From assembly GCA_016713025.1 (NCBI GenBank), contig JADJPZ010000004.1, positions 434,001 to 498,000 on the forward strand: a stretch of DNA of 64,000 nucleotides, given 5' to 3'. Positions 23,301 to 32,709 of the stretch are shown in pieces. The position numbers were made by a program, and so were the translations under genes. This DNA is from Saprospiraceae bacterium (GTDB lineage: Bacteria; Bacteroidota; Bacteroidia; Chitinophagales; Saprospiraceae). The notes beneath the pieces are model-generated. The model made no database searches. It was given only the letters and a program-made list of their open reading frames with translations, and had not been told where the DNA came from. Positions within the stretch are counted from its first letter, which is position 1, and the number at the start of each line of letters is the position of its first letter.

Positions 23301-25867
23301 GATACCAGTACTCCACAGGAGCGACATTTAATAGCGGAAGTGCAATACCCACTTCAATCTCTCCTATACCTTCAGGAGGTGTGATCGAAAATTCACTCAC
23401 CAATACTACACAACAATATACAGTAAGGATCTATGATGCTACGGACAATACATGTTATGTAGATAGGACGGTAAGTATAACTGCAGTTACACCACCAAGT
23501 GTGACGTGTGCAAAAACAGATAATACAAACTGTGCTACTCCGAATGGAACAGCGTCTGCAACAGCGACGGGAGTGACTTATTTGTGGAGTAATAATGCCA
23601 CAACGGCAAGTATCAGCGGATTGGCTGCAGGGACATATACTGTAACAGTAACAAGTACCACGACGAGTTGTACAGCGACATGTCAAGCGGTAGTTAGCTC
23701 TACTGCTACACCACCAACAGTCACTTGTGCAAAGACAGATAATACGAACTGTGCTACACCAAATGGAACAGCGTCAGCAACAGCGACGGGAGTGACTTAT
23801 TTGTGGAGTAATAGTGCAACAACGGCAAGTATCAGCGGATTGGCTGCAGGGACATATACCGTAACAGTAACAAGTACCACGACGAGTTGTACAGCGACAT
23901 GTCAAGCGGTAATTAGTAATAATACAATAAATCCTACAGTCACTTGTTCCAAAACGGATAATACGAATTGTGCAACTCCAAATGGAAGTGCGACAGCCAC
24001 TGCAACAGGCGTGACCTATCTTTGGAGCAATACACTTACTACACCGTCCATAACAGGATTAGCAGCGGGAACCTACACGGTCACAGTTACCAGTACTACC
24101 ACGGGATGTACGGCCACATGCTCTGCAACAGTAGCATCTACAACAACACCGCCAACAGCAGTATGTACCCCTGTAGCAAATACCAACTGTGCTACGCCGA
24201 ACGGATCGGCATCGGTAAGTACTAATGCAACGAACCCTACATATCTTTGGAGCACAGGAGCGATGACGGCGATGATAAATAATCTCGCCGCAGGAACCTA
24301 CACAGTTACGGTAACGGATCCTGCAACAAGCTGTATCAACACTTGTGAAGCCATCATCACCAATAACACCACCAACCCAAGTGTCACCTGTGCAAAGACA
24401 GACAATACCAATTGCGCCACACCCAATGGTACTGCAACCGCTACTGCAACAGGAGTGACCTATTTATGGAGTAATAGCGGAACGACCTCGACAATCACGG
24501 GATTAAGCAATGGCACTTATACAGTTACAGTGACCAGTACAACTACAGGGTGTACAGCAACATGTTCAGCTATAGTAGGGAGTACAACCACATTACCTAC
24601 AGCTACGTGTAGCAAGACTGACAACACCAATTGTGCCACGCCAAATGGAACAGCTAGCGTAACCACAGATGGGAATCAAATAGCATGGAGTACAGGCGCC
24701 ACGACAGCAAATATTACGGGATTATCTGCTGGAACATACACGGTAACCGTCACGAATACGACAACAGGTTGTACCAATACATGTCAAGCGGTAGTAGGAA
24801 GCACAACAACATTACCGACTGCCACTTGTAGCAAGACAGATAATACCAATTGTGGAACGCCAAATGGAACAGCTAGTGTGACTACAGATGGAAATCAAAT
24901 AACGTGGAGTACAGGAGCCACCACAGCCAATATAACTGGCTTATCAGCAGGTACATATACAGTGACTGTCACGAATACGACTACGGGATGTACGAATACA
25001 TGTCAAGCGGTAGTAGGCAGTACAACAACACTTCCAACAGCCACATGTAGCAAAACGGATAACACTAATTGTGCCACACCAAACGGAACAGCAAGCGTAA
25101 CAACCACTGGCAATCAGATATCATGGAGTACAGGCGCCACGACATCTAATATAACTGGTTTATCAGCAGGTACATATACAGTTACTGTCACGAATACGAC
25201 TACGGGATGTACCAATACATGTCAGGCTATAGTCGCAAATAGTACCATAAGTCCTACATGCAATGTAGCCGTAAATATACAACCCACATGCGCAAATTTA
25301 ACTGGCGGATCTTTAACCGTGACACCATCACCAGTAGGAACTTATACTTATCTATGGAGTAATGCAGCCGTCACGGCTACAGTTACAGGACTTTCAGGAG
25401 GTGTATACACCGTGACGGTTACAAATACCACAACAGGTTGTACAGGCGCATGTCAAGCAACACTAAATACACCGATGAACTGTTGTGATATCAACGCTGC
25501 GACAGTACTTAGTTATGATTGCTTGGATAATGCAACGCCTGCAAAAATAACAGATGATCGATTACAAGTAGGCATAACAGTCACCAATGTGAGTACAAGT
25601 CTGACTACATATAATGTCTCAGTCCAAGGCAATACCACAACAGTCACGCCAAACAGTGGTACATATGGCACACCAACTTTATTTACCTTAGGCGCTGGAT
25701 CTGCAGGTGGCGGGGCTACTTTCACTTTGGTCTTGACAGATGCAGTGACAGGAGTTACTTGTAGTAGAACAGTAAATATAACAGATCCCAAGAATTGTTT
25801 ACCAATGGTTCCTGAATGCCCAACACCAAAATGTGGTACAGCAACAATACAGGTCAATGGGAACTAA
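20339..25867 (+). CDS. Giant SdrD-B / SprB-repeat surface protein (adhesin-like)
   Basis: This 1842-residue protein has a signal peptide (MKAFKFYFLGCFLLAQFMVTG). A first SdrD B-like domain follows (ITGTVFNDSNNNGVKDTGES, residues about 23-118), then a beta-propeller-like region of about 450 residues (GLGGIAISPDGNSLYVANLG). A second SdrD-B domain (IGNYVWRDNNNNGIQDGNE, about 583-722) is followed by a domain starting NIISNSTLEEG (about 740-950). Nine Thr/Cys-rich SprB-type repeats of about 73 residues lie at about 1050-1715 (TNCATPNG...YLWSN...GLAAGTYTVTV), then a short tail ending PKCGTATIQVNGN. Relatives are secreted adhesins linked to gliding and biofilm. I cannot see a canonical T9SS type A or B sorting domain at the C-terminus, so its export route is unclear. 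Confidence 0.88.
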   Translation: MKAFKFYFLGCFLLAQFMVTGQNITGTVFNDSNNNGVKDTGESGFPNAIVNAYLTGTTLVSTTTTSNLGTYTLTGLTAGTKYRLEFIPYTGFTDGALGSANLSSVQFINAGSSNVNFGIFIPGRCGTDPDPRLIGSCGLFPDPLNPPTTPPTVSVASWRYQTDFYPQTKWGAFNYPTVQPHQDDLHHTQVGVPWAMARKPSTDLVMMVPISSPETSVFGTGGASGLTAIYVADYSGPNAGISSHKTLVQLSSLGFTTSAQNPIGAVQPRFGEYGLGGIAISPDGNSLYVANLGKGNIIKINIGNVNYASLPATAPTAGDISEISFPSNIAGFVQGTDGFFRATAMKTYSGDVYIAGTFDGSLRSDNSAVRIVVFKLNTTTNALTEIFSYNPTLFNVGNLQTVGLIQTKWTGGPDVNGGAPGYKDLQPVVSGFDFDNYGAITLGITNRAVYNLNTANETGYVISTWRNADGTFTLENAGIRGPLIQVNDGTAMHEVQSTGPGGDLFYDQSLGHPYIYSGGLLNVTGKNVMAIGVTDPLMVQSFGVRYDQQVDGGIIGGIGLGGGKLFALVGVDAVCQINDPVEIGNYVWRDNNNNGIQDGNEAPLANVTVQLLNSAGTVIATASTDANGYYVFSSDPNRVSTGAYKYQLNFTPGANYTVRIPNVSGGSQQAGLTGLYLTIKDQGTDVNDSDGLMVGVNTDVTFVMGTEGQNNHTYDFGFVPFSCPVVSNPGDCANNIISNSTLEEGTLSPTTTYAGSPAHQDPSTISGWSTDPEAYWIDASNSGRSVDGSCKLMVLKSSTEPAGTCIYKTTSTSVSANTCNILCADLAPVPTAGNSSPSTTFSFELYSGGGIDANDVNIISPTTGVTKTNINGQIVAITINIPDDPGMVALNMSGTNYDGTGVLDWSTLDWRKVCIQFSLSQTKNIEWTYSVPFGQSVYIAIDNVLAGACCITCTTPTATVTPTNPSCTGTNAPNNGTLTIVGFTTGQRYQYSTGATFNSGSAIPTSISPIPSGGVIENSLTNTTQQYTVRIYDATDNTCYVDRTVSITAVTPPSVTCAKTDNTNCATPNGTASATATGVTYLWSNNATTASISGLAAGTYTVTVTSTTTSCTATCQAVVSSTATPPTVTCAKTDNTNCATPNGTASATATGVTYLWSNSATTASISGLAAGTYTVTVTSTTTSCTATCQAVISNNTINPTVTCSKTDNTNCATPNGSATATATGVTYLWSNTLTTPSITGLAAGTYTVTVTSTTTGCTATCSATVASTTTPPTAVCTPVANTNCATPNGSASVSTNATNPTYLWSTGAMTAMINNLAAGTYTVTVTDPATSCINTCEAIITNNTTNPSVTCAKTDNTNCATPNGTATATATGVTYLWSNSGTTSTITGLSNGTYTVTVTSTTTGCTATCSAIVGSTTTLPTATCSKTDNTNCATPNGTASVTTDGNQIAWSTGATTANITGLSAGTYTVTVTNTTTGCTNTCQAVVGSTTTLPTATCSKTDNTNCGTPNGTASVTTDGNQITWSTGATTANITGLSAGTYTVTVTNTTTGCTNTCQAVVGSTTTLPTATCSKTDNTNCATPNGTASVTTTGNQISWSTGATTSNITGLSAGTYTVTVTNTTTGCTNTCQAIVANSTISPTCNVAVNIQPTCANLTGGSLTVTPSPVGTYTYLWSNAAVTATVTGLSGGVYTVTVTNTTTGCTGACQATLNTPMNCCDINAATVLSYDCLDNATPAKITDDRLQVGITVTNVSTSLTTYNVSVQGNTTTVTPNSGTYGTPTLFTLGAGSAGGGATFTLVLTDAVTGVTCSRTVNITDPKNCLPMVPECPTPKCGTATIQVNGN
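23492..25475 (+). repeat. Tandem 219-bp coding repeats (SprB-type)
   Basis: Nine successive units of about 219 bp encode the SprB-type repeats. Units 1 and 2 (from 23492 and 23711) are almost identical at DNA level, and units 6 to 8 form a second near-identical set. Units 3 to 5 encode similar protein with many synonymous differences, and unit 9 is divergent. The pattern indicates recent local duplication inside an older array. Confidence 0.9.
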
Positions 25868-26404
25868 TTGAATTGTTGAACTGCTGATATGCTGAATTGC
25901 AGAACTGCTAAATTGCAAATTCTCCAAATCCAGCAAATAAGCAATTCAAGCATCATAAAGAATAACGCTTTCATAAAGAGGGGCCTTCACAAAAGAGTGA
26001 GGGTTTTTTTTTTATACATTAGATAATAAAAATCATAAATGGGTATTTAGTCAAATGATATATGAATCGGTACATTTTTCAATCTCAAAGTATTTTATTT
26101 CTTATAACCGTGGTACTGTCTGCACGGAAACTAGTCTCTCCGCTACAGCTATTAAAGTAAACATACTCACCAGCATTCAAAAAACAATACACGATGCATC
26201 CGTCATGTCAAAATGATAAGTAATAATGTAATCATTATTGCTTTGGACAGGCTTCGTATATCATAGTACTTAGGAATAAGGAAAACATCCAGAAAGAGAA
26301 TAGAATGCTGTTTCGTAAATGTAATCTAATTTTTTCTCTTACTGTGTTCTGTATTGTTTATATAAATTGATGAATACAGATCTATTTCAAAACATTTTAT
26401 AGCA
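25868..26404. other. Intergenic region after the SprB-repeat gene
   Basis: About 540 bp. The first 80 bases contain degenerate short repeats of the GCTGAATTGC/GAACTGCT kind, then an intrinsic terminator at 25984-26013. The remaining bases up to the right copy of the 272-bp repeat show no gene or clear motif. Confidence 0.6.
25984..26013 (+). terminator. Rho-independent terminator of the SprB-repeat gene
   Basis: CCTTCAC (25984-25990) pairs with GTGAGGG (25997-26003, one G-T pair) around a six-base loop and is followed by a run of ten T. It lies about 115 bases after the stop codon. Confidence 0.75.
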
Positions 26405-26675
26405 GTTTTACAAAACAAATATAAAAAAAACTGTTTTTAAAAATACTCAATTGCAGGAAACTGATTTTGCGGAGGCAGACTTGACAAATGCTATATTTGA
26501 CACATGCAATCTTGAGCAAGCTAATTTTGATCGTACTACACTTGAAAAAGCTGACTTTCGGTCTTCTTACAATTATACAATAGACCCTGAGATCAACCGG
26601 GTCAAAAAAGCAAAGTTTTCGGTTTTTGGAATTTCGGGACTTTTAACCAAATATGATATTGAAATAGAGAAATGA
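26405..26675 (+). pseudogene. Duplicated 3' fragment of the pentapeptide-repeat gene
   Basis: Codons 99-187 and the stop of the pentapeptide gene at 14002 are repeated here without visible change. The 5' half is missing and the upstream DNA is unrelated, so no functional start is present; the only in-frame initiators are internal. The absence of any mutation in the open frame implies a recent event or ongoing gene conversion. Confidence 0.9.
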
Positions 26676-26676
26676 T
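26405..26676 (+). repeat. 272-bp direct repeat, right copy
   Basis: Identical by eye to 14295-14566 and in the same orientation. Left flank (...ATTTTATAGCA) and right flank (ACGCAGGAACTGGG) differ from those of the left copy, apart from a short GCAGGAA just outside the right end. Confidence 0.95.
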
Positions 26677-26941
26677 ACGCAGGAACTGGGATAAGGTCGT
26701 TAGAAAGTATTCGATATTACCTTAAAGATATTTATAGAGTATTTGGATTAAAATTAAAGTTGCAATAGTGGGCATTTATCACCAGGGATGGTTTTGCCCA
26801 TAATGTCATGAAAGCCACCTTAGTACCCGGTAGGATGATCAATCTGGTGGTGAAGGAGTAATACAGGAAATATTAAAAATTAAAGTAAAAAATACCAACT
26901 TTTTACTAATATTAAACGTCTTGTATTACAAAACTCAAACC

Positions 26942-27556
26942 ATGTACAGACTATTAATTGTTTGGGCAACGATAAGCATGTTTGCATCATGTTCAAAAGA
27001 GCATTGCGTTTCAACTCCCATTGAAAACTGCCTGATTACTTATGAATTAAACCCCGTGTGTGGATGCGATGGTGTAACCTATAGCAACCCAAGTCATGCC
27101 AGATGCAATCAGATAGATTTTACGATGGGTAATTGTATATATTCTAATGCTATTTTGCTTGGCACATGGGATTTTTTGGGCTACATGTCTGATGGTGCTA
27201 CGATGAATGTGGACAAAAAAGTGCATCAGTATGATATGTTTATCACATTTAAAAATGAAAAAACCAGTATTTCAGGTCAGGAATTTTATATCATGGACGG
27301 AAAGTCAGCAGTCAATTTTATGACCGGCAGATATCGGTTTAAAAATAAAAATGAATTGTCTACACACTTATCCTTTTCAACCAGAATAGGTGTAAGAGAA
27401 GAAGACGCAAAAAGTGAAAACAAATTTATTGAATTTCTGAACGCCCTGACTCAGTTCAAAGTTGAAGGTAAATATCTTCAATTAAATTCAAGAATTTATA
27501 GCCAGGATGGATTGGCTATACCAAAAGATGAGGTATTGATCTTTAAAAAGAGGTAG
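26942..27556 (+). CDS. Kazal-domain lipoprotein
   Basis: This 204-residue lipoprotein has a signal peptide and lipobox (MFASC, lipidated cysteine near residue 18). A Kazal-type serine protease inhibitor domain follows (VCGCDGVTYSNPSHARC with preceding ENCLITYELNP). The rest has a lipocalin/META-like look (LLGTWDFLGYMSDGATMN). Kazal domains in bacterial surface proteins are thought to bind or block proteases. The function of the second domain is not known. The ATG at 26942 gives a normal lipoprotein leader; a TTG at 26921 is rejected. It lies just outside the right copy of the 272-bp repeat. Confidence 0.8.
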   Translation: MYRLLIVWATISMFASCSKEHCVSTPIENCLITYELNPVCGCDGVTYSNPSHARCNQIDFTMGNCIYSNAILLGTWDFLGYMSDGATMNVDKKVHQYDMFITFKNEKTSISGQEFYIMDGKSAVNFMTGRYRFKNKNELSTHLSFSTRIGVREEDAKSENKFIEFLNALTQFKVEGKYLQLNSRIYSQDGLAIPKDEVLIFKKR

Positions 27557-27901
27557 TAATCTTACATAAACTTATGTTGGAATTCACTGACATCGATAAT
27601 ATGCCATGGTCATAGTCTATGACTTAGATACTATCCAACACTATCCAACTCCAATTTTCAATTCCATATAGCAACGGATTCATAAATATTATTACCAGTT
27701 AAGGTTCATATTTTACTAATTTTCGATTTTATTAAAATTGTAATTCCCGCAATTTTAATTCTAATTTATTATAATACAATTATTTAAAAATATACAAATA
27801 CCTATATATATCCTTGTATATAAAATGTATATATACTATTAAAAATAAATTGAGATATTATTGTGGTGCATTTTTTTTAAAACCACATTTCAATACTAGC
27901 A
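27557..27901. other. AT-rich intergenic region upstream of the glucan locus
   Basis: About 345 bp, strongly AT-rich. It contains a stem AAAATTG/CAATTTT around CCCG (about 27735-27757) and a GTGGT/ACCAC pairing around a T-run just before the GH2-like gene. No gene is visible. It probably holds the promoter of the downstream cluster, but no convincing TAnnTTTG box was found. Confidence 0.5.
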
Positions 27902-29197
<1,296 letters not shown>

Positions 29198-29246
29198 TCA
29201 CAAAATATATCAATTTAAAAATATCAATAGATCAAATATTAGAGAT

Positions 29247-32200
29247 ATGAATGAACAGATTTTGCTTACATTTGAAGAATTTGGTGATGAACAATTTCTA
29301 AAGATATCTAATAATAATCTGCTGCGCCCTTTCTTTATGAGCATAGTGAGTGATTCTGATCATTGGATGTTCATCTCGAGCAATGGAGGTCTGTCGGCAG
29401 GTCGAAAAAATGCTGAGTATGCACTTTTTCCTTATTATACAGATGACAAAATCACCGAGTTTGCAGATATTACCGGAAGCAAAACCATTTTTCAGATTGG
29501 AAAAAGAGAGGAGAAAGTCATTTGGGAACCATTTTCAAATAGAAACAAATATAATCTGAATCTAAAAAACAATATCTACAAAAGTATCTATGGCAATAAG
29601 ATAATATTTGAAGAAATCCTGACGGACTTCAACCTTACTTTCAGATATTCCTGGGCTTCAAGTGATCAATTTGGTTTTATTAAATCTTCTTCGCTGATCC
29701 AGAATGGTCAACAAAGTCTTGAGATAATAATATTGGATGGCATCCAAAACATCATGCCTTATGGCGTGACCAGTGACTTGCAGAGAGCCAGCAGTCATTT
29801 GGTAGATGCATATAAACGAAGTGAGCTTCATCCATCTTCCGGATTAGGCATCTTTGCTTTGAGCGCTATCATAGTAGATAAAGCTGAACCAAGCGAAGCG
29901 TTGAAGGCAAATATCGTTTGGTCTCATGGTTTAAAGGATGTTACCTATCTGATGTCATCACTTCAGCTGGATACATTTAGAAATGGAGATGGCATAAAAC
30001 CTGAAACTGACAAAAAAGGCGAAAAGGGTGCATATTTTATTTCAAAAAAAGTGGTTTTAAGTGCCGGAGAAAACCTTTCATGGCAATTTGTGGCTGATGT
30101 AAACAAAAACCATAGCCAGATAGTAAAAATCATTGCTGATATTCAGTCCACACCTGATTTGAAAGAAAAAATTGAAGCAGATATGGTGAAAGGAACCCAC
30201 AACCTGATACAACTTGTTGCTGCATCAGATGGTATTCATCACACGAACGACGTGCTTCAGGATTGCCGAAACTACGCCAATGTGCTCTTTAACATCATGA
30301 GAGGCGGGATTTTTGATGACGGGTATAATATTGATAAAAGAGATTTTGAAAAGTATATCCAAAATGGAAATAAAGAGGTACATCAAAGGCATCAGCAATT
30401 ATTGCAATCCATGAATGCTGTTTCTGAGTATGATTCACTGATCAATGCAGCCAGAGAAACAGAAGATGAAGACTTTATCAGGCTGACAATAGAATATTTA
30501 CCTCTAAAATTCAGCAGACGTCACGGTGACCCAAGCCGACCATGGAACAGATTTTCGATCAATCTGCGTGACGAAAACACAGGTGATAAAATCCTGGATT
30601 ATGAAGGCAACTGGAGAGATATATTTCAGAATTGGGAAGCTCTTGCTTATTCATATCCGGAGTATATCGATGGTATGATCTTCAAATTTGTCAATGCATC
30701 TACTTTTGATGGATATAATCCATACAGGGTGACTAAAGATGGTTTTGATTGGGAAACTATAGAACCCGATGACCCTTGGTCCTACATCGGATATTGGGGA
30801 GATCATCAGATCATCTATCTGCAGAAATTTTTGGAAATCATTCATAAATTTAAACCCGGAGGTTTACAATCCTATTTTGATAAAGACTGGTTTGTTTACG
30901 CAGGAGTTCCTTACATTATAAAACCATATGAAGATATTACAGCCAACCCTAAGGATACCATAGATTTTGATCATCATTGGAATATTAGGCTGAGGGAGCA
31001 ACGAAACAATATCGGAGCAGACGGAGCATTACTCAGAAGTAACGAAGACAGCATTTATCACGTCAATCTTATTGAAAAATTATTGGCAACGTTACTTGCA
31101 AAAATGTCCAATTTTATCCCTGAAGGTGGTATTTGGTTAAATACTCAACGCCCGGAGTGGAATGATGCCAATAATGCCTTGGTAGGCAATGGGGTATCTA
31201 TGGTCACTCAATATTACTTGAGAAGATTTTTGGTTTTTCTCAAAGACGCCCTTGATCAATCTGATATGGAAAATGTAAAATTGTCCAATGAACTGATTGA
31301 ATTTTATCACAGTGTACGTGAGACCTTAGAAGTCCACCAATCTCTGCTTAAGGGTTCTTTCAGTGATAAAGATCGAAAGATCATTCTTGATAAACTCGGC
31401 AGAGCTGCTTCTAATTACAGATCTCAAATATATAAATCAGGCTTTTGGGGCAAAAAAAGAACAGCATCCATGGAAGGCCTTAGACGTTTTGTAAGAGTAA
31501 GTATCGACTTTGTGGAACATACGATTTGTTGCAACCAAAGAACAGATGGGCTGTATCATGCTTACAATCTGATGACTTATACTGAAAGCGGGGTCACCAT
31601 ATCACATCTTGATGAAATGCTTGAAGGGCAGGTAGCTGTCCTTAGCTCTGGTTATCTCGATGGTCAACAATCTTTGGCAGTACTTGATGGCATGAAACAA
31701 AGTGCTCTTTTCAGGGCTGACCAATACAGTTATATTCTCTATCCTAACAAAAAGCTACCTGGTTTTTTGGAGAAAAATAGGATTCCTGCCAAGGATGCAG
31801 AAGTTTCTGCACTGATACAGAGAATGGTATTGGAAAAAAACACTTCCATAGTAGAGAAAGATATCCGGGGTCAATATCATTTCAATGGCAACTTCAAAAA
31901 TGCAGGTGATCTGAAAAATGCTTTAGATCGGATAGAAAATGATGACTATACAGATTTAATCAAAAAGGAAGGTGCACAATTACAAAATATATTCGAAAAA
32001 GTATTCCACCATAAAGCATTTACCGGGAGATCAGGTACTTTTTACGGATATGAAGGTTTGGGTTCCATTTACTGGCATATGGTGTCTAAATTACTGCTGG
32101 CAGTTCAGGAAAATATTCTTGGAGCCATCAAGTCTAAGGAGAACAATGATATCATCGGCGGGTTATTTGACCATTATTATGAAATACAGGCAGGTATTGG

Positions 32201-32672
32201 GGTACATAAAAATCCAAAACTTTATGGTGCATTTCCTACTGACCCGTATTCACATACCCCAATGCACAAAGGAGCGCAACAACCAGGTATGACCGGTCAG
32301 GTAAAAGAAGATTTGTTGTCTAGATATGGAGAATTGGGAATTGAAATAGAAAATGGGCATTTAAAATTTAATCTGACATTGTTAAGAAGTTCAGAATTTC
32401 TCAATGATGTTAAAACTGCATGCTACAAGGACTTAAGTGGAAAAGATAAGACAATAGAAATCATGAAAGATCAATTATATTTTACATATTGTCAGGTACC
32501 TGTGATTTACGAAGTTAGTGATACCAATGGAATAGAAATTCGGTATCAGAATGGACAAATTTCAACTTTTACCGGTCAAGCTTTGAATCATGAGGATAGC
32601 AACTCCATTTTTAAAAGGCAAGGTAAGATAGAAAAAATAAAACTTTTAATAGATAAAATATCTCTAAAATAA
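29247..32672 (+). CDS. Probable beta-glucan phosphorylase (GH94/GH149/GH161-like)
   Basis: This 1141-residue cytoplasmic protein has no signal peptide. Its length and layout match the large disaccharide/oligosaccharide phosphorylases: an N-terminal beta-sandwich beginning with DHWMFISSNGGLSAGRKN, then an (alpha/alpha)6 barrel. The stretch RPEWNDANNALVGNG contains W638-N639-D640, which lines up with the catalytic-acid motif WND of GH94 enzymes. The C-terminal KGAQQPGMTGQVKEDLL segment resembles their phosphate-binding loop. GH149 and GH161 relatives phosphorolyse beta-1,3-gluco-oligosaccharides. Neighbouring GH17-like enzymes and a sugar symporter make that specificity the best guess. Assignment to a particular family was not tested by alignment. 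Confidence 0.65.
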   Translation: MNEQILLTFEEFGDEQFLKISNNNLLRPFFMSIVSDSDHWMFISSNGGLSAGRKNAEYALFPYYTDDKITEFADITGSKTIFQIGKREEKVIWEPFSNRNKYNLNLKNNIYKSIYGNKIIFEEILTDFNLTFRYSWASSDQFGFIKSSSLIQNGQQSLEIIILDGIQNIMPYGVTSDLQRASSHLVDAYKRSELHPSSGLGIFALSAIIVDKAEPSEALKANIVWSHGLKDVTYLMSSLQLDTFRNGDGIKPETDKKGEKGAYFISKKVVLSAGENLSWQFVADVNKNHSQIVKIIADIQSTPDLKEKIEADMVKGTHNLIQLVAASDGIHHTNDVLQDCRNYANVLFNIMRGGIFDDGYNIDKRDFEKYIQNGNKEVHQRHQQLLQSMNAVSEYDSLINAARETEDEDFIRLTIEYLPLKFSRRHGDPSRPWNRFSINLRDENTGDKILDYEGNWRDIFQNWEALAYSYPEYIDGMIFKFVNASTFDGYNPYRVTKDGFDWETIEPDDPWSYIGYWGDHQIIYLQKFLEIIHKFKPGGLQSYFDKDWFVYAGVPYIIKPYEDITANPKDTIDFDHHWNIRLREQRNNIGADGALLRSNEDSIYHVNLIEKLLATLLAKMSNFIPEGGIWLNTQRPEWNDANNALVGNGVSMVTQYYLRRFLVFLKDALDQSDMENVKLSNELIEFYHSVRETLEVHQSLLKGSFSDKDRKIILDKLGRAASNYRSQIYKSGFWGKKRTASMEGLRRFVRVSIDFVEHTICCNQRTDGLYHAYNLMTYTESGVTISHLDEMLEGQVAVLSSGYLDGQQSLAVLDGMKQSALFRADQYSYILYPNKKLPGFLEKNRIPAKDAEVSALIQRMVLEKNTSIVEKDIRGQYHFNGNFKNAGDLKNALDRIENDDYTDLIKKEGAQLQNIFEKVFHHKAFTGRSGTFYGYEGLGSIYWHMVSKLLLAVQENILGAIKSKENNDIIGGLFDHYYEIQAGIGVHKNPKLYGAFPTDPYSHTPMHKGAQQPGMTGQVKEDLLSRYGELGIEIENGHLKFNLTLLRSSEFLNDVKTACYKDLSGKDKTIEIMKDQLYFTYCQVPVIYEVSDTNGIEIRYQNGQISTFTGQALNHEDSNSIFKRQGKIEKIKLLIDKISLK

Positions 32673-32709
32673 ATTATCATTACGCTGATAAATCTAATGC
32701 TATATAAAT

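Noticed and set aside
23492..25475. Regular repeats resembling a CRISPR array or satellite
   Set aside because: Units are about 219 bp, fully coding and in one long frame, without short identical repeats separated by unique spacers.
22986..25857. Several 60-127-codon open frames inside the SprB-repeat gene
   Set aside because: They are shadows produced by the Thr/Ala-rich repeats and have no independent support.
26451..26675. Open frame for a 74-residue pentapeptide protein
   Set aside because: It is the exact 3' fragment of the gene at 14002 with no own start region, so it is listed as a duplicated fragment.
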